Shown here in pieces: positions 49,670-61,019 of a DNA stretch of 64,000 nt; position 1 is the stretch's first letter; each line of letters opens with the position of its first letter. The position numbers and the translations under genes are program-made. The notes under the pieces are model-generated. The model was not told the origin of the DNA. It worked only from the letters and a program-made list of their open reading frames with translations, and ran no database searches. Source of the DNA: Sabethes cyaneus (lineage: Eukaryota; Arthropoda; Insecta; Diptera; Culicidae); assembly GCF_943734655.1 (NCBI RefSeq), contig NC_071354.1, positions 1,833,001 to 1,897,000 of the forward strand, read 5' to 3'.

Positions 49670-52605
49670 TTTATGTTTCGCTTACTTTTAAACATTTAAA
49701 CTCCTCACTGTTTGGAATAACTTATCTGAAATTAATTATTTTGGTATAAATTTCGGAAATTTCATTTCAAAAAGCTTAAAATATTATTACTCAAATTGAA
49801 TTCGCTCCAGTTAAGACCGTTGATGCATTTGTGTTTTAGTTACATTTCGAAACAATTCTACACCGACATAAAATTGAATCATGTTGATCGACAATGCCAT
49901 TTATATTCTGCATCGTAATTCATACGAAGTTAAAATTTTATTGGTTAGTTTTGCACAATATTGCCATGCATGGAAAAGCGAATGGAAGCTGATTAATGGA
50001 GTGTCATTATAGCCCAGGTTGCGGTTAAAAGTTTTCAATGGTCACTAGAAAGGTAAGTTCCATTTCTGTCCTGGTACATTATTCAGAATACAACCTGTAC
50101 CAAATCATTAGACAATAAAATCGGAATTCAATTATCCGCATTAGCTCATTATGGGGATGTGGCTAACCGTGGCCTTAGTGACCCAGCGTCAAAACTTTGC
50201 TTGTAAATGTGTACATAAAAAAGGATGCAGTAAAACATGACATTCTTTTCATATAAAAGCTCAACATCTCATGTACAAGTCATTCCATTTTAGGATCACA
50301 ATTAAATCATGATTTGTAATCCTTTGATTGGTCGAATCGTGCATTCGTGCCATAAACTGCAACCGTTGAGCGGATGACACATTCCAGCCGAGATTTGTCG
50401 GGTGAAGTCACTGTGGTCTGTGGCTGCTATCGACGGTACGCATCGAAGCTCCGACGGAACGGACCGAAGAAAATTCATGCCTGTCCGCGGTGATTATTTG
50501 TTTGCTTTTTGAGACCCGAAATGGGGAATAAGTAACTGCTTGATCGATTTGCCCCGTAATTATCCTTCGCCGTTAACTGATGCGCGAAGATGCATCCCCG
50601 AAAATCTTTCTGAGTCTCACACATGCAGCCGAGCATGAAATTGGAAATAAAGCGCGGAAACTGCCATAAGCGATAAACCCGACGTAATCGAATACGCCTC
50701 GACCAAGTGAAACGCGGAGCGAAGCAAAAGTGCGAAAGACTGCGCCGAAAGCAGCATGCCACTCGGTTCTGTTCGAGTTTTTCAGTGAACGGAACGGAGG
50801 AGTTTAGTTGAAAAGCCCGGCAATTAAAATAATTCGCCGATGTCAAAAACAATTACACATTCTTATGAGGCTGAGAGCCAGAATCCACCCAGTTCGTGTG
50901 ATCCGCGCAGCAGCCTGCCCGATGTCGGGTTGAGCCGGTAGAACTGTTGGAAGATTACTCTCTAGCGGACTTGGTTTGGTTCGGTTGGATCGATTTGAAT
51001 ACGTCGGCGGTAGAATGTTGGTTTGGTAATAGTTTTTGATTACTTTGGTTGGATTACAGCACCCAGCGATTTCCCGTAATTTTCGTCTCACGCTTTCGTT
51101 AAATTGATTTAAAACATACAAATTGTTAAGGAAATTCAATTTACTGGGCTGGCAGCAGTCGAGATAGTCATTTCAGAAACGGTTTCGTCATAAACAGCAG
51201 TAGAAACGATATTTTTTCTGAATGATCAACTACCTAGTTATGAAACTAATAGTTCGGGTAATAAAAACAGCTCCAGTTTTTAGGATATTCATAAACTTTG
51301 TGACTGCATAGCCGATAAAAATTCATAAATAAATCCATTAAATCAGCTTTGAGCCGCCATAAATTTACCGAGCCCGGTTAGCGCCGTTCTGACAAGCCCG
51401 TGTCCAATTATGCCTAGTACATGCATGTGGAACTAACCCGCTGGCGAGCAGGGTGCCAGGTTTCAAACACCTTCCCTTTCTCTGATGGAGCTCCGGTCGT
51501 ATCAGCTGCAGTACTGCCCTCATGCCATAATTGCTGCTATAGCCACGGTGACGTCGGAAAAGCATAATATTTACATAAAATGGAACGTCGTTTGTTACAC
51601 AAACTCAAGGAGCTGGAAAACTGTTTTATTTTTTCCCTTTTTCTATCAGCATACGAATGAACCCATTTAGACAGCTCCAGTTTCTATGCAGCAACACTAG
51701 CATACGTGCCGGTAGTAGCGGCAGCTATTTTCGGTGCATTTTTGCATGCCCAACGATACTAACGCTTTTATTTACGAGCTTTTAAGCAGCCAATCGAAGT
51801 TTGCCTTCGACTTGCCCTCCTGCTCCGGGTGCCCCTATCGATTGGATTTGGATCCTGCTGTGGGAGCATACTCTCTCCCAAAACCCTGAAACGAGGAGGA
51901 GAATGCAGGTTCTCACGTTCGCACATTTTACGTTCACAACGTGCCCCATTATTAAAACAGCATAACAAACTGAAACTAATGAACAATCCATGTTCTTTAT
52001 GTTTTGTGTTTTATATCAAATTGTCGCACAACACGCTGCCTCGTGAGCAGGATCTGGGTGGCTTGGCGCTTGTATGTCGGGGCGGCAGTAAAAGTTGCTG
52101 CTTTGGATGCTTTACTTGCTTTAGGTCAGTAGTTCATGCCCGGTCGGACGGGGAAGAAAATTAGAGGTCGTTCATGTCAGAAAGCTATTTTTCGCTAGAG
52201 TAGGCGAAGATGTGATGATTGGTACTTGGTGAAGTGTTATTAGAAAGAGAGCGTGTAGAACAATATTCATTGCGATTGAGGCAACGTTATTTACATTGGG
52301 TGGCAACTAAGACTTGTTTCAAGTTACAATAATAAATAAATCTATTTATGTTTTTCTTGTTACAATGTGGAGAACCTTTGGTTTCAATAAGACGGTGCAA
52401 CATGCCACACCGTGTTCGAAGAAAAAACATGCGACGAACGAACAATTTCGCATAATAGACTGGTGAACTGTCCTTCAAGATCATGCGAATTAACGCCTTG
52501 GAAGATGTAATATACTGTTATCGATGGTACACTGCCACCATTGCTACTAAAAGTGATTGAAAATTGGACTTCCACCAAGCTAGCCGAGATAGCCACATGC
52601 AGGAA
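49670..52605. other. unique sequence, no gene seen
   Basis: GC-balanced at 50,370-51,160 and 51,350-52,180, otherwise AT-rich. Short GGTGGCAACTAA at 52,300 resembles the mariner end at 33.5 kb, but no partner end was found. Open frames of 60-125 codons lack motifs. Confidence 0.35.
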
Positions 52606-52609
52606 ATCA

Positions 52610-53142
52610 TCTATACCTATGAAAATGGATTTTTGTCTGTCTGTCTGTCTGTCTGTTTGTCTGACGGGATGTTTCTTATAGAATCGAAAACTACTGATTC
52701 AATCAGCGTGAAAATGTGCATGTAGAGGTTTTTGGGGCCAGGGAAGGTTCTTATGATGGTTAGAGACCCCTCCCCCCACTATGAGGAGGGGCTCCCATAC
52801 TAATTAAACACAAATTTCTGCGTAACTCGAGAACTAATCAAGCAAATGGAACCATATTTGGCATGTGGGGGGTTTTGGAGGAAGGAATTTTTTTATGATG
52901 GTTTAATGATGGTACAAATAAAACAGAAATTTTTGCGTAACTCAAAAACTAATCGAACTCGAGAAATTTTAGACTCTTTCATGAAACGTTAGTCAATAAC
53001 AAGACCACCAGAAACTATCAATAGTAACATTAGATGATTCAGTGCGAGACGGACACAGGCCGCGAGTGTTGCTGGCGACCTGCCGTCGGAAACGCCGGCC
53101 ACTGCGGGGGGCAGCCCCCCGTAGAGATCATATCTATCTAAG
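52610..53142 (+). mobile_element. non-autonomous Helitron
   Basis: The 5' end is TCTATACCTATGAAAATGGA followed by (TGTC)n, the usual start of insect Helitrons, and it follows an A. There is no inverted repeat. The 3' part has a GC-rich hairpin at 53,105-53,121 (7-bp stem CGGGGGG, loop CAG), then about 20 bp and CTAAG before T, close to the CTRR-T rule. The inner words TGCGTAACTCGAGAACTAAT and GGAACCATATTTGGCATGTG are typical of the group. At 533 bp it has no Rep/helicase frame and would depend on an autonomous copy. Confidence 0.75.
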
Positions 53143-53195
53143 TTTATTTATTTTCCTAGATCTACTGACCTCTATTACTTTCCTTCAGTTCGGTC

Positions 53196-53355
53196 ACCCC
53201 TGCGAAATGGTACTTTCTAGGACTCTAAGATTTTTCGTGAAATGGTACATCCCGCGTAAGGTTTTTCGCGAAATGGTATTCTGCGAAACTCTATATTCCG
53301 CGATATGGTCAACCGAGAATTGGTGTTCCGCAAAATGGTATTCGGCGAAATGGTT
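53196..53355 (+). repeat. degenerate GCGAAATGGTAT tandem repeat
   Basis: GCGAAATGGTA-type words occur at about 53,203, 53,238, 53,269, 53,302 (degenerate), 53,331 and 53,346. They are separated by TTC-rich linkers, with a period near 15-35 bp. The array begins about 55 bp after the Helitron end. It could be a separate small element. Confidence 0.65.
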
Positions 53356-53379
53356 TGTAATGATGGCGAATATTTAAAT

Positions 53380-54460
53380 GCTATCCGCTTTATTTTATCA
53401 GGCTAATCAATGGGGAGAGTTGTTTTCTATTTTACTGTGAAGAAAATTTGTATATTAAAACACCCATGAACTCCTCAGAATCCGAGATTCACGATCATAT
53501 TATATTATCATATTATAATAAAAGTGGAAAATAATAATGTTACGAATAAAGCCAAATTTATGACAATTATAACATATATCTGTGTTTTATTTCAGCTTAA
53601 AATCTATAATATGTCTCTAATCAGGGTTCGGCAACGTAAAAACAAAAAATGAAACTAATTTTTTCTTACCTTCACTTCATCTGTGGCCGTGACTTGCTGC
53701 ATTTATTGCATAGAATCTTTCATGCAAGCTTCAGTTGAAATTGATAATTGTGTCAAGAAGAGGCGACCCGGCCGCAGGCTGAAAACCTCTGAAATAAAGA
53801 ATAATAAATAATAAAATTGTTTCAAGTGTTGACGATTGTAAGTCAGGTATGATTCAATGACGTTAGCATTCTACCAAATATTTGATAGAAAAATAGAAAT
53901 GAAACTTGAAAAATTACCATCATGCTAAATCGAAAACCGCTTCCCTGACGCTGATTGACACCAGTTTTGAATCGAGATAAAGTCACTACAGTTGAAACCA
54001 AAGCTTCATTACTTCATCGTTGAGTTGCCCTACGCTACAATCAAGAGGCATAAGCTACCGTATGAACCTCACAATGTACAATCAGCGGTTAGACCAATAG
54101 TTTTTATGGATTTGACAATGCTCATGGAGGACATATACGCCTTTGCGGACAACATTCAGCGGAGTACAATCTGAAAGCGGAGAGTGGCAGAGGTGTATGA
54201 ATCAAGGGTAACAAACACGTCGTGAGATAAACGGTTCTATACAACAACCCCACCAATACCCAAAGCAGAGAGAATCAACGTGCGAGTTAGCTCCATCCAG
54301 GTCTAAAGTGAATAATTTAATAAATTTAATATAGAGGTTTAAATAAAGGATCTTCAAAGCCTGGGAAATTGGCGACAAGTAACCCAAGTCCAAGATCGAG
54401 TTGAATGGAGCTTGAAACAGCACGAACCACCCCGGTTCTAAGCTGCTGACGACGCGGATC
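53380..54460. other. AT-rich unique sequence, no gene seen
   Basis: Short open frames only (up to 73 codons). No transposon ends identified. Confidence 0.4.
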
Positions 54461-54461
54461 G

Positions 54462-54512
54462 TGCAACCAGCCCCGTAAATTTTCCTGTGCTCTAAACAGC
54501 TAGCTGTGATAT
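54462..54512 (+). repeat. possible SINE200 fragment
   Basis: AACCAGCCCCGTAAATTTTC and CTGTGCTCTAAACAGCTAGC parallel the middle of the 57.5-kb SINE200 (GGCCCCGTAATTTTCCTG, TACTCTAACAGCCGGC). The tRNA-like head and the tail are missing, so the match is only about 45 bp. Confidence 0.4.
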
Positions 54513-54563
54513 TCCAAGCTTAAAAGTATTTTTGTATGACCCGGTTGCTGGCGTCATTAGCTG

Positions 54564-54627
54564 ACTAGTTTACTAGTCTAGTCTAGTAGTCTAGTAGTAG
54601 TAGTCTAGTAGTACTAGACTAGTAGTT
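54564..54627. repeat. CTAGTA-rich palindromic simple repeat
   Basis: CTAGT/ACTAG words recur about ten times in 64 bp (ACTAGTCTAGTCTAGTAGTC and similar). The sequence is nearly self-complementary and could form a hairpin. Confidence 0.85.
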
Positions 54628-54639
54628 AGGCAAGTTTGT

Positions 54640-57420
54640 TTGAGAATTATTTTTCTATCAAAATCACACATATAGAGCTCAAGAAATTTGTAGAATAGGA
54701 TTTGTTTCATCCCAAATTCACTGATTCCTATTTAATTACATAGAGTGCTGTCCAGTAATATATAGAATTTCAAAACGAAGTTATGCATCAATATGTGTTT
54801 TTTTGTGCGGTGGTTAGAAAAGTCACTTGATTGAATAATTTTTGAAAGGTATGCATAGTATTATATGTCCTATTCATTCGGCATCACTGATGCTGCAACA
54901 ACAAATTCACTAGTGCATACAGAACATACAAAATATTAATATCCTGAAAGCTTCAAACGAACATTGTGACAGTGCAAAGTACAACGTGGTCCTTCAAAGG
55001 AATAAAAAAAATCCCATTGACTCGAGAATTTGGGAATCACGAGAAAAGTCTTCCAAATCACACCGCCCCAGTATGTTCACCCCCCTACGTGTTCCCACAA
55101 TGCAGTGAACATTCGATTAGATATGCGCATCACACCGAACCTGCCATTTCCATTAGTAGATAGAAGAACGCTGCTGCAGCAGCAGCAGGACTACTCCGGT
55201 TGATGGATGTGTCTGGTCTGCAGTCTTGCACTTTTGCAACCGATGCTAGATGTTTACAGTCTGAACTACTTCTATCACTCTGAAGAAATAATAAAATATT
55301 AAGCCAACCGTGGCAAGTCGAATGCCAAACATGACCGACAGCAAAAACCAGCTTCTCCCATCCAATCCGAACCCAGTACTTCCAACCGGAGCATCCGTGA
55401 TTTGCTTAGTTCAAAGTAGACACGATTATTGCTCGGAAAATGACTAACCAAGCAGAAGCCAAAAATCGTTCGAGTCAGTTTATTGGAAAATTTGAAACAC
55501 CTGTCAAAATTCCCACAACAGATTCCCAACGATGATGGTGAAGCTGTTTGGCGGTTAGCGTTGGGGTGAGGTTCGAATCGATTTGCTTTCACAAATATTT
55601 TCCTTCACCGGGATGTCTTAGTTTCCCGGTCAGAAGTGGAAGGATGCTTTTTCATTGCAGATTGAGCATGTGTGTGTATGGCTAGATGAATGATAGACGA
55701 TCCACAATCGAGAAAGAAGCACATTTAAACTGTTTCCAGTCTTTCTAGAGCCGGGCATGCCGAGCGTGGAGAGGCAACGGTTTCCACAATTTGAGCAAAT
55801 CATGCGAGAAGCCAAAAGTAGGAGGCTTTTTCCCAACGACCCTGCAGCACCGGAACTGTGTTATCGGAAGGTTTCCTTCCGTGATGCTTCTTTCAGGTCA
55901 CGACAGAAAGGTGGCAAACTGGTACGGTTTTACGGTGCTATCAACATCTTTGCAATGATATGGAATTTTGATGGATTAACGGATGCTGTAATGCGCTGGA
56001 GAAAACCAAGTACCAGGCAGTAATCATAAATATTCATCGAGTTTAGATGAGAAATTCGTGGGCACAGGGAAGGTCAATAAGTGGCGTAGATAGTTGTTTT
56101 GCTATGAGGAGGCATATAATGTACTGATTTTTTGAAGTGCAAATGCTGCTAGAAAACCGAGAGGATCCCCCAAACGAACTCTCTTTTCTACGATGCTGGA
56201 TCCAACAATGCGGGCTGAGTTTTCTGATTTTTCAGAGGTGTGTAATTTATCTATAATTGACAAATTGAGCAATGATGTTTTTAATTTGTTGACTACATTT
56301 AAATGCTAATCAATTTTAGAAAAAAAAAAAACAATATTTTAAGGACACTTCAGTTTCTTCAGTTTCAAGTTACAATCTCAATTGAATTGCTAATCCACGT
56401 ATGCCATACGGCACTTCCAGTTTTTTCCATTTGACTAGGTTCTTTTCTATAAAAATTTCATTTCCCAAATTTATATTCCTGCCTTGATGTATGACCCCGA
56501 AGCCAAACGGTTTCCATTTGTCGATGAATTTATGATATTGTGAACCGGTAGCTGTTCCATCGCTAGCCCCTGAGTGAAGAAGCACATTTTCCGATATGTA
56601 GCGAAAATGTTGCCGGAATAAAAACATAATTTTCCAACGCTAGGTACTTCCTTCGGACCGCAGCGCAAGCCGGCATAGAAGCATCACTCACTCGGTACAT
56701 GTGTAGCATATCAACAGAAAAATTGCTCTGCTTCAACTGAAAAATTCTGCTCGGAAATAGAGCCCGAAGCTTTACATGCATCCCAAAGAAATTTCATGCA
56801 TCCCAAATGAAAAAGGTTTATTGGATTTCGGTTTTCTACGGCGTCCGGTTATGCTAGCGCAAAGATGATAATACTGACCAACCACCACTGCGTCAAATTG
56901 TGTAATACGGTAGAGCTTTTTACTTTTCACTATGAACTGAAAGTTCTCAACCGAATTTTATGCTTTTGTTGAACGAATACAAAATATAAGAGTTTCCGAG
57001 AACTCAGGTTAAAGAAATTGCGTAGTACCGAAAGTACCGAAACGAATTGATGGATTAATTTATTGCTGTTTTTTATATAAGTGTATTTTGTTTTTACTGT
57101 TCATTTTGTTAAAAGTTAGAGTTATTAAAAGTGTTCAGCCCAACTATTGAGACTTATCTTTACGGTAGCGTAGGCCACCAACTGGTCAACTCTATCTTCG
57201 AGCAGTGTTCTCATTGACCCATTCGCGGTGGCCTCCTCAGCTAGGGAATTGACTCAGGCTAAAATAAATACTCTAAGAATACACGCAGAAAAATAATTTG
57301 TAAATGCAAAAGAATTCTGTATAAGTTCAACAAAAAATATTGCAGACTGAGGGCTACTGTTTGACCTTTTAGTTCAACAATAATGTTTGTTATTTCGATT
57401 AATAGCTAGTTTCTATCAAT
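54640..57420. other. unique sequence, no gene seen
   Basis: GC-balanced at 55,020-55,620 and 56,380-56,800. A short CTGCAGCAGCAGCAG tract lies at 55,172. Open frames reach 97 codons (55,299-55,592, minus) without motifs. The part at 57,160-57,260 may be a diverged repeat. Confidence 0.35.
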
Positions 57421-57428
57421 ACCTGAAA

Positions 57429-57645
57429 GCCGCCCAGTTAGCTTCGAGGTACGACGCTGGTCTAACAAGCCAGTCGTCTTATGTTCGAATCTCGGCTAGG
57501 CGGTGCTTGCTAGTTAGAGTCAGTAGGATTGTTGCACTGGCCCCGTAATTTTCCTGTACTCTAACAGCCGGCTGCGAAGTCTGTCGATAAAGAAGGGTAA
57601 TGTCTAAAGACGGTATAAAGCCATGGCTTTGCTTCTATCAATACC
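57429..57645 (+). mobile_element. SINE200-type SINE, best-preserved head
   Basis: It starts GCCGCCCAGTTAGCTTCGAG with the A-box-like region, then TACGACGCTGGTCTAACAAG, CCAGTCGTCTTATGTTCGAA and TCTCGGCTAGGCGG with an intact B-box. The middle GTTAGAGTCAGTAGGATTG and CCCCGTAATTTTCCTGTACT follow. It then has GCTGCGAAGTCTGTCGATAA and ends GCCATGGCTTTGCTTC. This is the least diverged SINE200 here. Confidence 0.9.
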
Positions 57646-57649
57646 TCTG

Positions 57650-58028
57650 CAGGATTCACAATCCTTCACTTTGGTTTTTTCATGTCATCGAAAGAAACTG
57701 TCATCTGTCACTATCTAAACTAAACTGAAGCGGGTAGTAATTTAGCAGTTTCTTTCGCAAATATGGCACACAGCAAATCATCGATGTGTAATATTACCAC
57801 TACGGCTTATTATACATCACAGTAATAATACAGCCCATGACTAAATCGAAAATTAACCACAAATATTCAATTTTAAACGTTTATGCTTTATTGATCTTGT
57901 TAAGTTAGAGCTCTGTCGCCTCGGTTAGTAAAGTTAGGTTAGGTTGACTAGTTATATCAAACTGAAATATTTATCAGAATAGCCCAGTTTAAGCTAAGTC
58001 GTGTTAATTGAAATTATGTTTTTAATCA
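57650..58028. other. AT-rich spacer, no gene seen
   Basis: No open frame or repeat recognised. Confidence 0.45.
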
Positions 58029-58030
58029 AA

Positions 58031-59158
58031 AACTAGCTGAGTGCCGGATCTTACTCGGGGGCCTTTGTCTCACAGCCACTTGAACATCGATTATTGTAAC
58101 CGAAATGCTTATAATGCAAAAATACAACGCTTGTTCCTCTTTCGAACGTTCCTCCCCATTTGTCAGCTCCCCCGTTTTTGTCTACTCGGCCACCTGCACA
58201 TCTGTTTTCTTTACGGAAATTCTAATAAAACGCTACAAAGAAAGAAAAACTGAGCCATTTTTCCTATTTGCACCTTCCGCTTTTGACAATTGCCACCCCA
58301 CCCATAGGAAATGAATAGTTTTGTTATTGTACTCTTCTAAATACAGCTTTTTATTTAATTGTTTAGTGTTACATGCTATCCTAATAAAAAAAATGTAGAA
58401 GCAGTGTTTCTTCCATGGATGCAACAAACCTGTCATTCCTTTCATCTCACTTCAAGACAAAACTTGTTAGTAAACAATGTTTTTACTGTCACCACCAGGA
58501 GCAAATATGCACAAATTATTGGCTGAGCCTGAGGCTGGAGCATGCCACATAAAGTTTACTAAGGGAAAACATGGTGTTCTCAGATGAACTCCACGCTGTT
58601 GGAATGATTGCCCCTGGGACTCAAACAGAGTCGGCCAACGACAATTAGCACTAATGATCGAACACTTTTTATACTGGTCACTTTGATTCGGTGCATAATT
58701 ACACTTGACAAATCTACAGCTGCGAGCATTGCAGTTTAGTGTTTCGTATTCTGATTTTTTCTATTGTACAGATAAATTGTTACAGTCATATGGGCGTTAC
58801 TCCCCCCTTCTCGTCAGCAACTTCCGGTCATCAGCTCCTCCTTTTGTCCTGTCCTTATGGAAGAACCGTCTAAACATTTCGGTCCCCCTGTTGTCAACCT
58901 CTTCAGTGCTGATTCTCTTATGTCAAGGAACATGTGTGCCAAGTTTGATGAAAAACGGTCAAGGCGTTTCGGAGTTAAGGGCTCCCCCTGTTATGAACCC
59001 CCCCCTCTTTTGTCAACCCCCAGTGCTGATTCTCTTATATCAGGAACATATGTGCCAAGTTTGGTGGAGTTCGGTCAAGGCGTTCTGGAGTTATGGTGGA
59101 ACATACAAACAAAAATACAAATATACTCACGGTCACTTTTATATACATAGATAGAAGA
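58031..59158 (+). repeat. about 1-kb dispersed repeat, copy 2, with an insertion
   Basis: The start AACTAGCTGAGTGCCGGATC followed by TTACTCGGGGG parallels copy 1 at 24,313. The first 280 bp and the last 370 bp align in order: CCCCATTTGTCAGCTCCCCC, TATGTCAAGGAACATGTGTG, GTTCTGGAGTTATGGTGGAA and TTTTATATACATAGATAG. Between about 58,317 and 58,790 lies sequence without a counterpart in copy 1, probably an insertion without clear ends. No gene. Confidence 0.7.
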
Positions 59159-59808
59159 TTACAATCTTATTTCGACCAACGTTTAATTGTATTAGATATG
59201 ATCGACATAAAAATTAGTTATAAGATATTACTAAACAACTTAAAGTAAGACTATATGTATGAAAGCAACAAATTATAGGCTCATAACTTTTCTTGTAAAC
59301 AGTAACCCCATCAGTATTATGAGCCACCCAGTATTATGGGCCAGTCTATACTTTACGTTAGTTTTATACATAGAAAACTAATATTTAACCATCGAGTATG
59401 TGTTTAATAGACAGAAGCAGCATTCCGCTGCATGCTTGACAGCAATACATTTAGTTTCAATGCGCCAATTTTCCTGGTTTTCCGATAGTTGTCAATAGGC
59501 TCCAGTAGACCGTCGATTTGTTGTTATTTTTGCGGTTGTTATAAAAAGTCGGTTGTAAATTATAAGCTGAATAGCAGCGTAATTTTTTTTGTCCGGGCGC
59601 AAAATGGATGGAAATCGAGGGAATAGGTATGTATTCATTGAATTACGGTGAAACCACCTAGAAAAATTTATTTTCCGCTTTAGTATACGAAGTTACACAA
59701 TGGCCCATAATACTGGGAGCAAAATTGACTTTTCCCAGTATTATTGGTCAAGCATATAAATCAACAGTACTCGCTGTTTTTGACTAAAATTGTAATTTTA
59801 GTCAAAGT

Positions 59809-60021
59809 AAAACGAAAAAACGTGCAAGGAAAATCAATATACAGAAATCGAAGCACTATGATCCTCATATATTGCATCACGCTCTTGATCTAGCAAGACA
59901 AACCGAAAAAGTTCAGGAAGTTGCAAGGGATCACAATCTATCGTACAGTACAGTTCCGCGTTATTTTTGTTAACCACCCAAAACTAGTAAGCCAGGACCA
60001 AATACTTTTCCTCTTCCTGAA
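59809..60021 (+). pseudogene. pogo-like transposase N-terminal fragment
   Basis: One plus-strand frame reads KTKKRARKINIQKSKHYDPH, then ILHHALDLARQ, VQEVARDHNLSYSTVPRYF, a TAA stop, and PPKTSKPGPNTFPLPEL. The order (basic start, 'Y....L..AL......S...AA....IP.STL.R', then a KPGP.. block before 'LP..E') is that of the psq-type helix-turn-helix domain of pogo/Tigger transposases. The in-frame stop and the truncation at about 60,021 make it inactive. Confidence 0.65.
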
Positions 60022-60052
60022 CTTATTTACTTTACTTAGTTAGCTAGCCATC

Positions 60053-60450
60053 CTAAGACAAAGCCTGATAAACAAAGTTTCTCCAGTGCATTCGGTTGTG
60101 GGCCAACGCTCTCCAATTCCTCAGACCGTGCACTCTCCGCCAGATCTCGCTCCACCTAGTCTGATCATCTTGCTCACTGCGCCGCTGGTCATCTTATTCC
60201 TATTATTATTCCTATTATTTGAAGAGAATACCATGTTTACAGGATAGTTGTTCGGCATTCTTGCAACTTGTCCTGCCTATTGTATCCGTAGCTTAAGCCG
60301 CTTTTTGTATACTTAGTTTGCCATAGAGACCATCACGTTGATGAAGCCCTCTGTGTGATTCGAATGAACTTGACAATCCATTCGAAATCCGAACACAGCA
60401 TTGAGTACCATCCATCATATCTTACCTAACTCAGACAGTTGCTGAGTTCA
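60053..60450 (-). pseudogene. non-LTR retrotransposon C-terminal fragment
   Basis: The minus strand encodes GQVARMPNNYPVNMVFSSNN, then in a shifted frame DDQRRSEQDDQTRWSEIWRR and GLRNWRALAHNRMHWRNFVY, ending QALS at a stop codon at 60,053. This is the conserved tail also seen at 17,641-17,735. At 60,370-60,415 a short stretch matches 4,125-4,180 of the RT fragment near 4 kb. All three therefore seem to come from the same type of element. The clade was not resolved. Confidence 0.7.
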
Positions 60451-60487
60451 GTACAAGATACATCAAGATCCCTAAATCGCGAGAACT

Positions 60488-60705
<218 letters not shown>

Positions 60706-61019
60706 GAGCGCGCGCGTTTTTCTCGAAATAAAATCAATTTTGTTTCACTGACCCATAATACTGGGAACATTGACCCATACATAATTCTGACCAACTCTAA
60801 AAGTGGCCCATAATACTGGGAATGGAATATGCTTACATTTTGTTGTTCTGCAAAAAAGTATGTGATTTTGGAACAAGATTGCCTGCAGGAAATCAAATTA
60901 TGATATATTTATAACCAATTAAGTTAAAAATAAACTGTAAATTATTTAAATCTGTGTTTTTCTCCCAATAGTTTTGTAGCATCATCATGCTTAACTGGCC
61001 CATAGTACTGGGATGACTG

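Noticed and set aside
52299..52312. GGTGGCAACTAA resembling a mariner end
   Set aside because: The 12-bp match is short and no opposite end was found within 1.5 kb.
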